64,000 nucleotides of DNA, from NCBI GenBank assembly GCA_030704615.1, contig CM060733.1, forward strand, positions 14,570,001 to 14,634,000, given 5' to 3'. Source of the DNA: Takakia lepidozioides. Lineage: Eukaryota > Streptophyta > Takakiopsida > Takakiales > Takakiaceae. This document shows, one piece after another, positions 1 to 11,430 of the stretch. A program made the translations under genes and the position numbers. The notes beneath the pieces are model-generated. The model was not told the origin of the DNA, did not search any database, and saw only the letters and a program-made list of their open reading frames with translations. The number at the start of each line of letters is the position of its first letter. Position 1 is the first letter of the stretch.

Positions 1-190
1 ATTAAAAAAAGAAATAGCGACCGCTATCTTTGTAGTCGCTTAAATTTAAAAATATACAAAACAGAAGTTACCGCAATATTGCACAAAATGAAAGGAAATA
101 AAAACGACCGCAGTAGTGGCGGTCGCTTGTTTTTCATAAAAAATACAAATACGGACCGTAGTATTAGCGGTCGCTTAATTTCAAAATTAC
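1..190. repeat. Hairpin minisatellite, left-edge fragment
   Basis: About three units of a GC-rich inverted repeat (arms like GCGACCGC and GCGGTCGCT around 5-9 bases) are separated by AT-rich spacers rich in AAATT and ATA. Units centre near 25, 115 and 165. The same hairpin unit forms a longer array at 57.8-58.6 kb. The array probably runs off the left edge of the window. There is no coding content; short ORFs here are translations of the repeat. Confidence 0.75.
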
Positions 191-603
191 AACAAATATG
201 GTTGTACAACCTTTTTTGGGTGGGCGCTATTGGTTCGTCATTTATTCATTTAACTTTCATTTCACTTTCATCTCTCTTGGATTATATATAAGGGAGGAGG
301 GTCACCAAGCTCCTCACTTCTTTTGGCGCAAATACTTGAGGTTGCTTTGGATGTTCTCTTCTATTGAACGAGAGTGTAGCCCTAGATGAGGGTGCGCACC
401 TTTTGCCGTTGTGGCTTCCACCAAAGCCACTTCAGCAGATTGTGTATAAGCTCAACACTACAACCCACATCGACCCACTTGGGTTGCTAACAGGTGTAGA
501 AGTGTTGGGCTATCGCATTGCACTCTACATTCACAACACGTTTATTTATAGGTGACTGTTTTTTGTTGTTTGCATCGCTAGGTCCCAGCGGAGTGGATAT
601 TGG
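191..603. other. Leader of the hAT remnant, nothing recognised
   Basis: Between the hairpin repeat and the first transposase codons I see no gene, RNA or repeat I can name. A TATA-like stretch (TTATATATAAGG, about 283-294) lies upstream of the hAT coding remnant and could be its old promoter, but no terminal inverted repeat could be identified by eye, so the hAT 5' end is not located. Confidence 0.4.
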
Positions 604-2883
604 GTGAAGATGAGGGAGGAATGGAGCCCTTGGTATACGACAATCCCGAACACTGTCAGTGCCACTGGTAGTGTTGAGTGCAACCTATGTGAATTAAAAC
701 TTTCTTATCGTAAGGATCGGTTGCTTGCTCACCTCGGCTATAAAGCTGTGAAGAGCGCTGGGGTGGGTTTATGCCCCAAAGCATCTAGCGGATAAAAAGC
801 CACTTTGCCTAGTGTGGAGGTAATATTCCAATGTCTTTGGATCTGGACATGACCTCTGAGCAGAACACTCCATCTTCCCGTTAGGATGCCCCGATTAGTA
901 CCCAGGTGGGCGACTATTGTGAGGCTTCGGGTGTCCTTGGACAAGTGGGTTGTGCCGGAGCAACACCTGCTTCAACATCTCTTTGTGCCCATACACTTCA
1001 ACGGAGTAGAGGATTACGACAGCAATCCATTCAAGAATGTCTTAACTTATCTGCAAAAAGACAGTTGGATAAAAAATGGGCGCAGTTTTTCTTCGAGACC
1101 AACATACCATTTAATGTGGCAAGGTTTCCGGCATTTGCCTCTGCTGTTAGAACAACCTCGGGGTCCAGATCTACGTACGTGCCTCCGACTTATCACAATC
1201 TCCGCACAGGATTGCTAGAAGACGCCATGACCGAGCTTACCCAAAAGGTCAACGATAGGACGGGCGAGTGTATCAAAAAATATGGAAGCACTATATGTGC
1301 CGATGGTTGGAGTTCTGTCACAAACAAACCGTTGTTCAATGTCATGCTCGTATGTCCAGCTGGGGAACAATTCTTGGGATCGGTCGACACTAGCGGCGAG
1401 AAGAAAGATAGACGTTATCAATGCCAACTATTGACGGACTTCATCGAACAGGTCGAAGTGATAGAATCGTGCAAATATGCACAGACAATGCCGCTAACAT
1501 GAGAAACACTGCAGACATGTTGTTGGCACGTTATCCCCATATGTACTATTAAGGTTGTGCTGCTCATATTCTTGACCTCCTTTTGGAAGATTGGGGAAAA
1601 GAACAGTGGGTGAAACAACTTGTCAAGCGAGCGAAGACTGTTGTGTCGTTCATCCACACACACCACATCCCTTTGGCAATATATAAGAGGCATGAACCCA
1701 AATACAGCCTCCGCAATCCAGACGAAACTCGTTTTCCCACTAACTTCTTGATGGTGGATCGGTTGGTGACGGTGAAGAACAGTCTGGAGCACACCATCAT
1801 CGATCCTCAATGAGATGCGTACACACGGACATTGCGAGACTCCAGAAAAACCAAGTCATTGGGCAAAAGTCGAAAAATTCGAAATAACATTCGCAGCGAT
1901 GATTTATGGAAGAAATGTAAAAACTTTGTTTATATGGTTGAGCCGGTGTTAATCGTCTTGCGGGAGTTTGATGGAAAGCAACCAGTAATGGACAAGGCAT
2001 AGTTACTAATGCAAAATCTTGAGAAACACGTCCAATCCTTGAGGCATCCTCTCTTCTCATTGGAACCTGAACTTGCGGACAGTGCTGAGGATGCATTTTA
2101 CGACCGTTGTTCGATGGTTCGAACGGACTTGCATTATGCGGGGGCTTTGCTCAATCAATTCTTGCTCGACAATACCATGCTCCGAGACGACGCTGATGCC
2201 AAGGGCGGCCTCGTGCGAGTGCTCATACGACTGGCTCCGCCGAATCATGCAGAGAGAGCTATATCCGAATACCAATGCTTCTCAGATCGTCGCGACCCTT
2301 TTGAGGACATGTCGGATCCAAAAGAGCTTAATATGCTGCCACATGAATGGTGGGTTCTGATTGGAGCTGGAGCAAGAACATTGGTTCTCATTGCGAAGCG
2401 TATCTTTGCTCAAGTGTGCTCTGCCTCATCTTGCGAACGCAATTGGAGCAGTTACTCATTTGTTCACAACAAGATTCGCAACAGGTTGAATCCCGCGAGG
2501 GCTGACAAATTGGTGTATGTGTATACCAATTGCCGACTGTTACGTGAGAGGGCAGCAGATGATGCTGCAGCATGGTATGAGAGGAATTTGCATTCCGAAG
2601 ACTCTGCTTCTGAGGCTGATTCGATGAGTGACGATACTGAGCCTAAGAAATAATCATCTCAGAGGGAATCATCTGCCTCCGATAGTGAAGATGGATCCGA
2701 TGATGCTCCCGAAAATGTGTATGACCCGTTTATATTCACAAATGATGATGCTTATATCCAGCCAACCTTTGATGACCTTCTTGAAGAAGTGCGTATCGCA
2801 GATGAAGATGACGTATTGTCCCTCCATTCCACCAGCGAGTATAACCCTCTACCTCACGTGCATTCACAGCAAAATACGAGATA
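604..2883 (+). pseudogene. hAT-superfamily transposase (BED zinc finger, DUF659, dimerisation domain), broken
   Basis: Cut-and-paste DNA transposase remnant in the usual hAT order. A BED-type zinc finger (CNLC then HLGY, about 679-740) is followed by a DUF659-like block at about 1190-1430 (ICADGWSSVTNKPLFNV) and the conserved stretch ICTDNAANM at about 1475-1500. The C-terminal hAT dimerisation region lies at about 2330-2550 (CSASSCERNWSSYSFVHNK). The gene is dead: a frameshift near 1466 separates DUF659 from the ICTDNAANM block, stops follow at 1552, 1811 and about 2000, and a stop at 2651 precedes an acidic Ser/Asp/Glu-rich tail that runs in the same frame to 2883. Terminal inverted repeats and target duplication were not found. 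Confidence 0.85.
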
Positions 2884-3119
2884 ACACCCGGATGCTGGAA
2901 CTTCACTACCAAACACTCGTCGTTATGTTGTCTCAACGTCTTTTCTGGATTTTTGGACTTGGGTTTTTTTCCCGCTAGCTCCCAACGCTCCGGTATTCTA
3001 GAATCGCCAACAATCCTATAGTGACGGACCTTAACATACCCTCATTCTTTGTAAGGGCCAATCTCTACCACCTTCGCACTAGAGTTCAGGTAATAAAGAC
3101 CAGTTGTGCCTCCCCCGCC

Positions 3120-3780
3120 CGATGACCCCGCCTTCCTGGGGTCAGAAAAGTGTCTCATTCTCCCCTCCCTCCACACTCTGTTATCTGTTTGTAGATACTT
3201 TCCTGCTGTCACCTCGGCAATTATTTGCAAAGTCACTCAAAACCACCACTTATCCACCCAACGAGCTAACTTACATAATTCAGAATGCAAATTCAGGGCT
3301 GAATCTGATGAGAGGGCAAAACAGGCTGAAATAGGTCGAAGAAGAAGGTGCCCTCACCATAAATGTGTTGAAGAATGTACCTTCATCAGCAGTGCCGTGC
3401 TCTATCAATTGCGCTGCTGCCGCTACTGTTTCCAGTTTACCATCCACCCACATTGTCCCACCATTGACTGGGGTCAGAAAAGTGTCTCATTCCAAAGCTT
3501 CTCTTCATCTATGTTATCTGTTTTTGTGTACTTTCCTGCTGCCACCTCGGCAGTAACTTGCAAAGTCACTCCAAACCATCCCAATGAGCTAATGAGTCTG
3601 ATGAGAGGGCAAAACAGGCTGAAATAGGTCGAAGAAGAAGGTGCCCTCACCACAAATATGTTGAAGAAGGTACCTTCATCAGTAGTGCCTTGCTCTATCA
3701 ATTGCGTTGTTGTCGTTGCTGTTTCGCCTTGAAATTGGCAGGCTTGAGCAGAATGCACATGACGGTCCCACTGGGATGAA
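3120..3780. repeat. Two copies of a ~300 bp dispersed/tandem repeat
   Basis: The motif GGTCAGAAAAGTGTCTCATT occurs at about 3141 and again at about 3473, and GATGAGAGGGCAAAACAGGC at about 3307 and 3599, with strongly similar sequence between them. Related copies lie at 23.84-24.46 kb, on the other side of the nested retrotransposons. The minus strand of the repeat has an open frame (about 3474-3875), but the other copies are broken in that frame and no protein family is recognisable, so I treat it as repeat, not gene. Confidence 0.7.
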
Positions 3781-4171
3781 CCTCCTATCGTGTGGGCAAC
3801 GCCACTATTCTCTCTAGCACTCACCAACTGGCTGCCCCCACCACCTGCTTCCATGAAAACACCCCAAGCTTGCAATCCTTATGCCAATGTATCTTTAAGC
3901 TGAAGGAGGTTGTGGGCGATAAGTGCACTCAAGCAAGCACATTAGAGTTAGTCGTATCTCAGCTTGAGCCTTGCACGTACTGTTGCCATTTTGTCACCGT
4001 GACGAAATTAATTTCTCACGCCAACAAGGAAGCTGATATGAAACTTGAAAACTCAACTCCAAGCATTACTAAAATCAAGCGAATGTTTATTAAAGCATGT
4101 ACCCCCCGTGTCAGATTCCAGTGATGGAAACATCATGTTCGCCATGGAGATCAATTAATTAAAGGGCATAC

Positions 4172-5598
4172 CTTGCCCCAGACAGAGAAGCTACCGTTCC
4201 ACTCAGGGTGGTCTTCTAGATTGACAAAGAACTCACTAGTCCCCTGCACACCACCGAGGTCATTTTTTTGTACTATAAAGAATTCAGAAGTCGCAATGCA
4301 GAACTTTGACATCAGGAAAAAAAATGCAATAACAGCCAGAAAATCAAACAATCTGGAAACTGCACAAACCTCTAAAACAGTCCAACTTCTCATGAGGACT
4401 CTCACCGTGATAAGTGAGACTGACCCTTTGCTATTATTCAACCTGGTCTCTAGAGGTAGCTCTTTGTTTTCTTGGCGACCACACGAGTAAAGTCCCCCCT
4501 GCAGCAATGCATACGTGCCACCTCCACCATTTTTTTCCTCCTCACAAAGGAGTAAGAGAACCTGATAGGGTAAACCATGTAACTATCTTAGAACCTGGAA
4601 CCTGGAAACCTTGCTCCAAAGGAGATAGGTACCCTTTCAAATGATCTCCAGAGGAGGGGATGTTGTCCCCACAGGGGCCACTAATCCGACACAGCCCTTT
4701 GTAGAGTCTAACTCTGTGGGGTGTGCAAATCAGCCTGAAAGTGCATCAGCACTCACTCTGGCAGAATTGTTGGTGTAGGCATCTATCTTGCATGTAATGC
4801 AAGTAGTTGTGGCTTGCCTGCCGGGATATCGTAGAGAGGGAAGGGCATAATTGAAACTAGTGAAAGAGTCTGGGAGAAAAACACGGGGCTTACAGAGAAA
4901 GGCTGTTGTTATCTTTTGCTTAACCAACAAAAGCAAAGAGCACGATCCAGATCAAGATAGTCAAGCGCTCATGACTGAGTATATATATACATCCACGCTT
5001 CCATCTTCTCTCTCAATCTCTCAAATCAGGGGTAGCAGGATATCATATGAAACAGGACAAAGGCACACCATCCACACTGGAGGCTGGCTCCAGCAGCAAA
5101 ATCCTTGCTTTGTGCCTGATATGTGCGAGTGCCGAGAGCCAAAGGAAAGGTCAAGCAGACTATGCTCTGTATGTTAATAATGAAAGGGTGGAAAAAGATT
5201 GCAAGCATACCCTTTCCGAGAACCGACACGACCATCATCGGCAGTTTCACCAGGTGGCTCAGCACGGTACAAGGCAGAACCATCAAACAGGCAACGGCTG
5301 GCAAGACTCTACATGCCACGCATAATATCACCCATCCATCCACATGTTTCCTTTCATATTACATCCATTTATCATTGTACCTGTTGAACTCCAAAACATT
5401 ATTGCAGATTATGCTACCATAAGGCCTGTAATCACTTGCTTCTGAACTATTTTCACAAGGATCAGAAAAGTGCAACAATGACTGGACACTACCAAGAAGT
5501 GAAGAACTATTTTCATTTCACTCTCAAGCTCAGAACCTTACCTTCACATATCTAACAGTCTTGGGTGCAGCATCCATTTGAAGCTCCACATGGATACC
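4172..5598 (-). CDS. Cyclophilin-like peptidyl-prolyl isomerase gene, partial set of exons
   Basis: Four minus-strand exons with good splice signals read as a cyclophilin-like domain. Exon 5598-5542 gives HVELQMDAAPKTVRYV, the typical early cyclophilin strand and helix. Exon 5308-5228 (or to 5211 with a stronger donor) gives ALYRAEPPGE. Exon 4540-4406 gives TYALLQGGL and GSVSLIT. Exon 4243-4172 gives GTSEFFVNLEDHPEWNGSFS, ending SVWGK before a GTATGC donor. With the 5228 donor all four exons are in phase 0. The family catalyses proline cis-trans isomerisation; the plant divergent members with FYRAE-type motifs often lack catalytic residues. The N-terminal exons (expected above 5598) and C-terminal exons (below 4172) were not found. 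The outer retrotransposon at 6044 lies just upstream and may sit in an intron. Product family fairly sure, intactness unknown. Confidence 0.6.
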
Positions 5599-6043
5599 CT
5601 ACAAAATTTTGTTTCAGTCTCAGATCTTCTCCTCTCCAACTCAGCATGATTGACAACATTCAGCCAAAGCTGTGAGAAGATGGGTTAAGACTTGAGTGAT
5701 AAAGCAATTTTGGGGTGAGGGGTAGGTTAAACAAAGTGTTAAATGTGCCTTTCTAGTACTGAATGACTCTTGCACACAGAGTACATAATCATTTTTTATT
5801 GCAGCCTTTGGTCAAACTGCATGAATAGGCGGGATAATCTGTCATATTGATAACTGATTCCACATTATTAGTTAGGCGTTCAACATGGTCCATTAATTTG
5901 AAACAGAGGTGGAGATACTGTCCCCCTCTTTCAGAAATCATCATGGACATTCAGAACCAGGTATTTTCTCTTGCACAAAGTGCCGAGAACATATTTTTAA
6001 CTCACTGACGTGACTAAGTTTACAAGCAAAATAATCCATTTCA

Positions 6044-6243
6044 TGTCACGGACATAGCCCAGAGGAACTTACCAAGAGTAAATACCAGAAATTACCAAGT
6101 TACCATGACTTACCGTGATTTACCATGATCTACCATGATTTAACATTACTTACCAAATTACCGGGGGTTTATCAAATTACCAAGAGTAACTTGGGAAACT
6201 GCTCAGGAAGCTTCCTTTGGAGGAAACTTCTCCATCAAGATAC
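6044..6243 (+). repeat. 5' LTR of the outer element, first part
   Basis: Matches 22736-22950 of the 3' LTR, including a short-period run of TTACC-type motifs (about 6070-6180) and the first two GAAnnTTC modules. It stops abruptly at the GATAC target site (6239-6243) where the inner element begins; the LTR resumes at 19301. Confidence 0.92.
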
Positions 6244-7151
6244 TGTCACACGGCTTTTACTCACCCATCCCTTCGCCATCCGAGGGGGAAACTCCAAGAT
6301 AGAAGAGTTGGATATCTCTAAGCATTCAGCCCGCGTGAAACAATCAGTCATGACCTGCAGCTAGTGAATCATTGTTGGGTTTCCAATTATATTTCTTATC
6401 AGTTTATATTCCCTGTTTATCATGACCAGGTATCTTTTTAAGCGTCAGATTGCTTCTTGGGCCCCCTGATTTCATTCATACACAGCTTCACTCAAGTCTC
6501 TCAACACAAGGTGTTTGTATCGGATGAGAATCAAATTAATCATAATCGGATATATGCTGATGTCCTAACTTCTCTAATCTATCCCTCTAAGTAATCCTAC
6601 ATCTCGTACTAACTCTGTCCTATAGTATCTCCTTCCTCCTCGCCAGCTTCCCTTCCTTCGATCTTAGTCCTCCCCCAGGAGTGATCTCCGTGGCAAAAGT
6701 CCCCCAGCAGTGATCTCCTCCCCAGTGTTCCCCAAAAAGTGATGCTCTCCCGTCTCCGCTGCCCGCTTTATCTCCTTCCCCCCTGTTCTAACCGTTTTCC
6801 TTCACTAACCGTCCTCCGTGAATTACATGTTCCCCGGCAGATGTTGTTCCCCACAATCGTTCCATGTCATGATAACCGTTCCCTACGACTGTGACAGCTG
6901 TGACTGACTGTGCGACTGTGTCAGACTGTGACGGCTGTTTCGGGCTGTGTCGGGCTGTGACTTGCTGTGACGGGCTGTGACTGTGTCGGGCTGTGTATGG
7001 CTGTGACGGTCTGTGACTGTGTCGGGCTGTGACTGGCTGTGACGGGCTATCTCAAAAATTTAAGGGTACCCCTCAGAACCCATAGAAGTGTCTAAGTCTC
7101 AGACTCCACAGAACCCATAAAAATGCCTAAGTCCCAGACTGCCTCCTAACA
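6244..7151 (-). repeat. 3' LTR of the inner element
   Basis: 908 bp direct repeat of 18393-19295. Internal differences are small, mainly a short indel near 6720 and copy-number change in a GGCTGTGA-type minisatellite at 6887-7050. It carries the same ATG and first ~36 codons that start the pre-gag ORF in the 5' LTR copy. Confidence 0.95.
6887..7050. repeat. GGCTGTGA minisatellite in the 3' LTR
   Basis: Degenerate repeats of an 8-10 base unit (GGCTGTGAC, GACTGTGTC and variants). The 5' LTR copy is 19040-19191 with a different number of units. A related array lies at the end of pol (11431-11651). Confidence 0.85.
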
Positions 7152-7168
7152 TTACCCCTTCCCCTCTC
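7152..7168 (-). promoter_or_regulatory. Polypurine tract of the inner element
   Basis: On the minus strand a purine run (GAGAGGGGAAGGGGTAA) directly abuts the 3' LTR that starts TGTTAGGAG. This is the usual site for plus-strand DNA priming in LTR retrotransposons. Confidence 0.85.
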
Positions 7169-7189
7169 AAAAAGCCGTGTCCTCACGGT

Positions 7190-8263
7190 TTACTGCTTAG
7201 GATCAGTAAATCTTTGTGAACGTGGTCCTGTCTGTTTGTGAGAGTGCCGTGGAGGGCTCTCTGTACGTGCCCGAGTTCTATGACTGCTTGCTGGAGATGC
7301 TTGAGCTGTACTTGAACCTGATTTGTTGCCCTTTGACTGAACCGGCAGTAATGGCTCTGGTGTGGGAGATCCCCGTCGTTTCTTGTCGTGCAGTGCTTGA
7401 TCATATTCCTCCCATATGTCAAGAGTTTGTTCTGAAGTTTCAGCTGTTGTGTCCGAATCTGCTTCAGTCCTGCAATTTTTTGGTTTTCTTGCCTTTCTTG
7501 GTTTCTCTGGAATGAAAATTGGCATACAGTGTGGCCCCACCATGTCAGGAACCTTAAGCTTCACAACGTTGTGTAACCTGTTGAAAGCAAGTTGATTGAA
7601 CTTCAACAATTCCTTCTCAGTATAGGTGAGAGGTGTGCCAGTAACTTTGGAGCAATATAGGTATTGCCAAGCTGTCTGCTCCTTATTAAAAATGTCGTCA
7701 ATATGCCGTTTTTCGTTGCTCAAGTTGTTCCAGGCCATGTTAAACCATGAACGGAGTTGTGAATCCCTTTGTAACATGATTTTCACATCATATAAATACG
7801 TATGATGCGGCACCATAGGTAAGGTCCAATGATCTGTAGTGGAATAAGTCAGAAATCTGAACTGCATCTTCTGCTGCTCAATGTGGTAACGTGCAATGAA
7901 ACAAGCAATATAATAAATTCCACAGCCCATGACCAAACTCGCTACTTCCTTTGTTTTGGTGTGAATGTGCCCATGAACAACCTGGAAAGCTATTAACTCC
8001 TTCAACATGGTGCCTGCCTCAGACCAGTACCTTGAAAAATGATGATCCTCAATGAGCTGATTCATTGCCAGAATCTTAGTCCGAGTGGCCACTGGCAACC
8101 AAATGCGCATTATTTGGTAGTAGTGTGGAAAGGATTGTGGAGGACCAAATTGATTCCAAGCCAAATCCAAGCTATGTGGAATTTCATTGAAGGGCATGAT
8201 CATTGCTTGGTTGTATTCCCGTGCAGCATGAGTCTTGGGTGGTTTGAAAGCAGCATTTCCCAT
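7190..8263 (-). CDS. Inner element extra region, part 4: 357-aa ORF with basic Ser/Pro-rich tail
   Basis: The last ORF before the 3' LTR. The first ~250 residues look globular with many aromatic and His residues (for example HHFSRYWSEAGTMLKEL and WNNLSNEKRHIDDIFNKEQ). The last ~100 residues are basic and Ser/Thr/Pro/Arg-rich and probably disordered. I recognise no family, no signal peptide and no convincing membrane segment, so an envelope role is not supported. It overlaps the preceding reading frame (8200-8640) by about 60 bases in another frame, which suggests one long protein broken by a frameshift rather than a separate gene. It lies just before the polypurine tract, the position of env-like or accessory ORFs in plant gypsy elements. 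Confidence 0.6.
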   Translation of the reverse strand: MGNAAFKPPKTHAAREYNQAMIMPFNEIPHSLDLAWNQFGPPQSFPHYYQIMRIWLPVATRTKILAMNQLIEDHHFSRYWSEAGTMLKELIAFQVVHGHIHTKTKEVASLVMGCGIYYIACFIARYHIEQQKMQFRFLTYSTTDHWTLPMVPHHTYLYDVKIMLQRDSQLRSWFNMAWNNLSNEKRHIDDIFNKEQTAWQYLYCSKVTGTPLTYTEKELLKFNQLAFNRLHNVVKLKVPDMVGPHCMPIFIPEKPRKARKPKNCRTEADSDTTAETSEQTLDIWEEYDQALHDKKRRGSPTPEPLLPVQSKGNKSGSSTAQASPASSHRTRARTESPPRHSHKQTGPRSQRFTDPKQ

Positions 8264-9496
8264 ACCTCAGGCCGTGCAACTGCTGTCATAGGAGATTCAG
8301 TAACCTGTACAGTCATCTGCTGTGAAACTGGTTCTATTGGTGTTTCCACCATTGGCATCCCCTGTACTTCTTGCGAAGAAGACCCGAAAACTAGAGTTTT
8401 GGCCCTCAAATACGCCTCCATGAGATGTTCTTCAGGAATCATGAGCCTTTGGTCTATGTTTGAACTCAAGTCCTCCACTTGAGTCTGCAGTGTATCCACA
8501 TTCTCTTGGAGCTCTCCTATTCTACTATAGACATTGTCTATAGTAGTGGTGGCAATATTCTGCACTTGCAGCCTCAGGTCATTCATCTCCCCCTGGGTGA
8601 GCTTTCTCGGTGCTTTCCCTTCCACTGGCCCTTGTGCCAACCATAGTTTTTAAAGTTGGTCATCCACTCTGTCCTGTGTAACATCTCTGAGACTCTGCTC
8701 CTCCTTGAGTTTGTAGGCATCTAACTGCTGTTGCAATCCTTGCATGCGCTTCTCATGAGGTTCAACTAAATTGGCATAAGCTGCAGCCAGATTATTGGCT
8801 TCCCTCGCTGCCTTGTTAGCTACAGAGAGTTGATTCCTATTTGATATAAGGGTCTGTTGTAACTCCACAATGTACTTCTCCTGGTTAGCCTCAACCTGTT
8901 TGTATTGCTGTAAAGCACCCTCATTGTGACATATTGTATCTTTGAGGTCCACAATGAATTTGGCTTGCTCCACTACCTCCGTTTCTGCCCTTACACATCG
9001 CTCCCTCTGCTGGTTGGCTTCTGTTGTGGCTTGCTCTAGAACATTTGTGAGGGTGGCACATTGCACCGTCATTCTTTGATGTACTACCCCCAACTCTGCC
9101 TGTTGTTCCTTTAGTCCTTGCATTTCATCCTCATGCTTGCTCTGCAATTGGAATAATTGCTGCTTGTGTCCTGCAGATGGTCTTGCTCCAGACCCCCCTC
9201 AATCAGTTGCTGCTTAGCAAATTGCAGAGCATTCTTTGTTTCCCTTAACTCCTGTTGCAACTGCAGATGCACTTCCATCTCAACTTTGTTATACCCTCGG
9301 TTGCCAACCGATTTTCGAACTCTCTTCTGAGTTCCTCCTTCAGAACTTCCAACTGAGTCACTGGAACATGTGACTTCATGTAAGTTCCCAACAAATTGAG
9401 GGTTCGGCTTATGGAGTTCATCAGCATAGCCTGCTGAGGCCCATCATGGTTAACATGCTGCTGTTCACCCCCCTCATCCATAGGATGATGCCTCAC
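8200..9496 (-). CDS. Inner element extra region, part 3: coiled-coil segment
   Basis: Three consecutive open stretches (9496-9245, 9147-8650 and 8640-8200) rich in Gln, Glu, Ala and Leu with heptad-like spacing, as in QCATLTNVLEQATTEANQQR and RIGELQENVDTLQTQVEDL. The second and third are in one frame separated by a single TAA at 8650-8652; the first is in a different frame, implying an indel between 9245 and 9147. The composition predicts a long alpha-helical coiled coil. No family recognised. It belongs with its neighbours to a ~4 kb coding block downstream of integrase. Confidence 0.6.
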
Positions 9497-9499
9497 AAA

Positions 9500-10383
9500 T
9501 CACTCAGGCCACTGCTCCACCAGATCCTCCTTCTCAATTTCCTCATTTCTCCCAGATGCTGCTGTGTCCTGATGTTCCTCTTCTGGAACTTGTGGCGCTG
9601 GTGGGGGTATTACCTGCACATCAGGAAGTTCACTGGACAGATTTTGGACCTCTGGCTCCACTCTCTCTCTGAGCAAACTAGAGTCTTCATAGAGAAGATC
9701 ACCTCTCTCAATCTCTGCCACCACTTGCTCTATAGTTGGAATATCTAACCCTTCTGTTTCCAAATCTATTATTTGTGGAGGAACCGCATGGACCACTTGT
9801 GGTAACTCTCTGGCAAGCCGTTCACCTGGCTGTGATGGCTGTGATACTGAATTGACTTCCTGTTCCCTCTCCACAGGTTGTGTTGTTTGTAACCCTTGAT
9901 CTCTGTGCTGCTGTACCCTCTCCTGCACAAGAGCTTGAGTAACTTCTTCCTCCGGCTGCCTTGTAGCCAATGGTTCGGCTTCCAACGTGATCCATTTCCT
10001 TTGTTTTTTGGGCTGTTGATGCTCTGCCAATCCCCTTCACCCTGTGAAGAACCTTGCTCTTCTATGGTAGTGGTTGTTATTTCAAACACTCCCATTTCCT
10101 TCCTTTCTCTCGCATCAAGTACGCATGAGTCTAGGATGATTTGTGCAATGACTGGCCCAGATACTATGATAGGAGATTTAGCGGCAGTTCCCTGCAATCT
10201 TTTCATCTCCTCTACCAGTCCGTTGTACATGATGTTCTCCCATGCTACCTCTTCTCCTCTCAGGCCTTTGAGTATTTCCTCTGTGAAGCATCTGCTCAAA
10301 TATTGCTGGTTCTGTTTCATGGCAAACAGAACGTTCAATATCTGGCCACCTCCCTGAGCCCTGGGTACACCGCTTTGGTACAA
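9500..10383 (-). CDS. Inner element extra region, part 2: acidic Pro/Glu/Gln-rich segment
   Basis: Two overlapping frames read as one continuing protein. The 10383 frame carries a structured part (YLSRCFTEEILKGLRGEEVA, then an IIVSGPVIAQIILDSCVL-like strand pattern) and shifts to the 10030-9500 frame near 10040. The latter is low-complexity and strongly acidic (VIPPPAPQVPEEEHQDTAA), probably a disordered linker, ending in TGA at 9500-9502 with the same frame open again beyond it. No family recognised. Confidence 0.55.
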
Positions 10384-11297
10384 GCATAGCCTTGAGTTTT
10401 AAAGAAACTCGCTTCTTCAAACAAATCTTTCATCTGCAATCTAGCCTTGTGCTCGTCCACATGAACCTGACCTGCTGGCAATGAAAACAGTTGCTGTAGG
10501 TATAAGGGAGTAAGTTCTAATTCAACTCCCTTCACCATTGTGGCTCCTGTCTTTGGGTCAAAGTTCTGCAAGAATTCTAACATGTACTTCCGATGGTGCA
10601 ATGTCCAATCTTTGTTTTGCAATCCTTGTAATCGCAGTTCCGTCAGTAACTTCACCGCGTATGGCGTCGCAATCGTCTGTTTCTGCAGGATTGTGGTGCT
10701 TTTCACCTTGATGTCCTCCATCCCTCTTACTCTCTTCATTTTAGAGAAACCGTAAGGCTGTGGCTGTAACAACTGAAGTAATGCCTGCAGAGCACAAAGC
10801 ACAAACGGATGATTGGCACAAAATGCTATGGGTAGTGTCCTGTAAACCTGCGGGGCTTGCAAGCATTGATCAAGAGAAAAGTTACTCTCTGTTGTTCTAT
10901 TTCCTCGCCACTGCGTGAGTAGTATCGCGAGCATATAATCTGCTAGTTCCCTCATAGCTTCAAAACCATCGCATTGATTGTCTGTCTCGTCAAGACGCCC
11001 GTTACCTGGAACGACGCCGACTCTTGCGCTCAGAACCATTTCACTTTCTTGAAGTTGCTCCTGCTTCATGATTGGCTGTAACCACTGTGATTGGATTTTA
11101 GAATTAATTTTCTTTAGTGGATTTTCCCTGCTGGCCTGTCCACTAGGATAACACACGTGACAAGAAATTCGTTTTTCTGTACTCGCCGTATGTTCCGTTA
11201 CCCTTTTTCCGTATGCATTAATGGGCCCGCCATTCATCCTCTTTGACGTAGTAGTAGGTACTTTGACGACCACTCCTGTCCTTTTTCTTGATGACAC
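10335..11297 (-). CDS. Inner element extra region, part 1: 320-aa ORF downstream of integrase
   Basis: The first ORF after the pol stop at 11543. It starts with a basic segment (MSSRKRTGVVVKVPTTTSKR) and contains a globular Leu-rich middle (ALQALLQLLQPQPYGFSKMK; LHHRKYMLEFLQNFDPKTGA). The end (FFKTQGYACTKAVYPG) overlaps the next frame at 10383, so an indel near 10350-10380 probably splits one protein. The style vaguely recalls plant transposon-encoded accessory proteins of the aminotransferase-like/plant mobile domain type, but I cannot match the motifs and give no function. Confidence 0.55.
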   Translation of the reverse strand: MSSRKRTGVVVKVPTTTSKRMNGGPINAYGKRVTEHTASTEKRISCHVCYPSGQASRENPLKKINSKIQSQWLQPIMKQEQLQESEMVLSARVGVVPGNGRLDETDNQCDGFEAMRELADYMLAILLTQWRGNRTTESNFSLDQCLQAPQVYRTLPIAFCANHPFVLCALQALLQLLQPQPYGFSKMKRVRGMEDIKVKSTTILQKQTIATPYAVKLLTELRLQGLQNKDWTLHHRKYMLEFLQNFDPKTGATMVKGVELELTPLYLQQLFSLPAGQVHVDEHKARLQMKDLFEEASFFKTQGYACTKAVYPGLREVARY

Positions 11298-11430
11298 TTG
11301 TTCTTGCAGCTCCTTCTCAGTTGTGCGTCACGGCCTGACTTCCACGCGTCCACTTTTAAACTGACTTCCGCCCTTTCTTCCGCCGGCCATTTCCCTGATG
11401 TTTTCTTTCGTCCACCTGTCACTAATCCTA

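Noticed and set aside
3474-3875. 133-codon minus ORF
   Set aside because: Covers the ~300 bp repeat; other copies are broken in this frame, so coding is not supported.
7216-7515. Plus-strand ORF of 99 codons
   Set aside because: Antisense shadow of the last ORF of the inner retrotransposon.
7190-8263. Envelope gene in the 13 kb element
   Set aside because: Position fits, but no signal peptide, cleavage site or strong transmembrane segment is visible.
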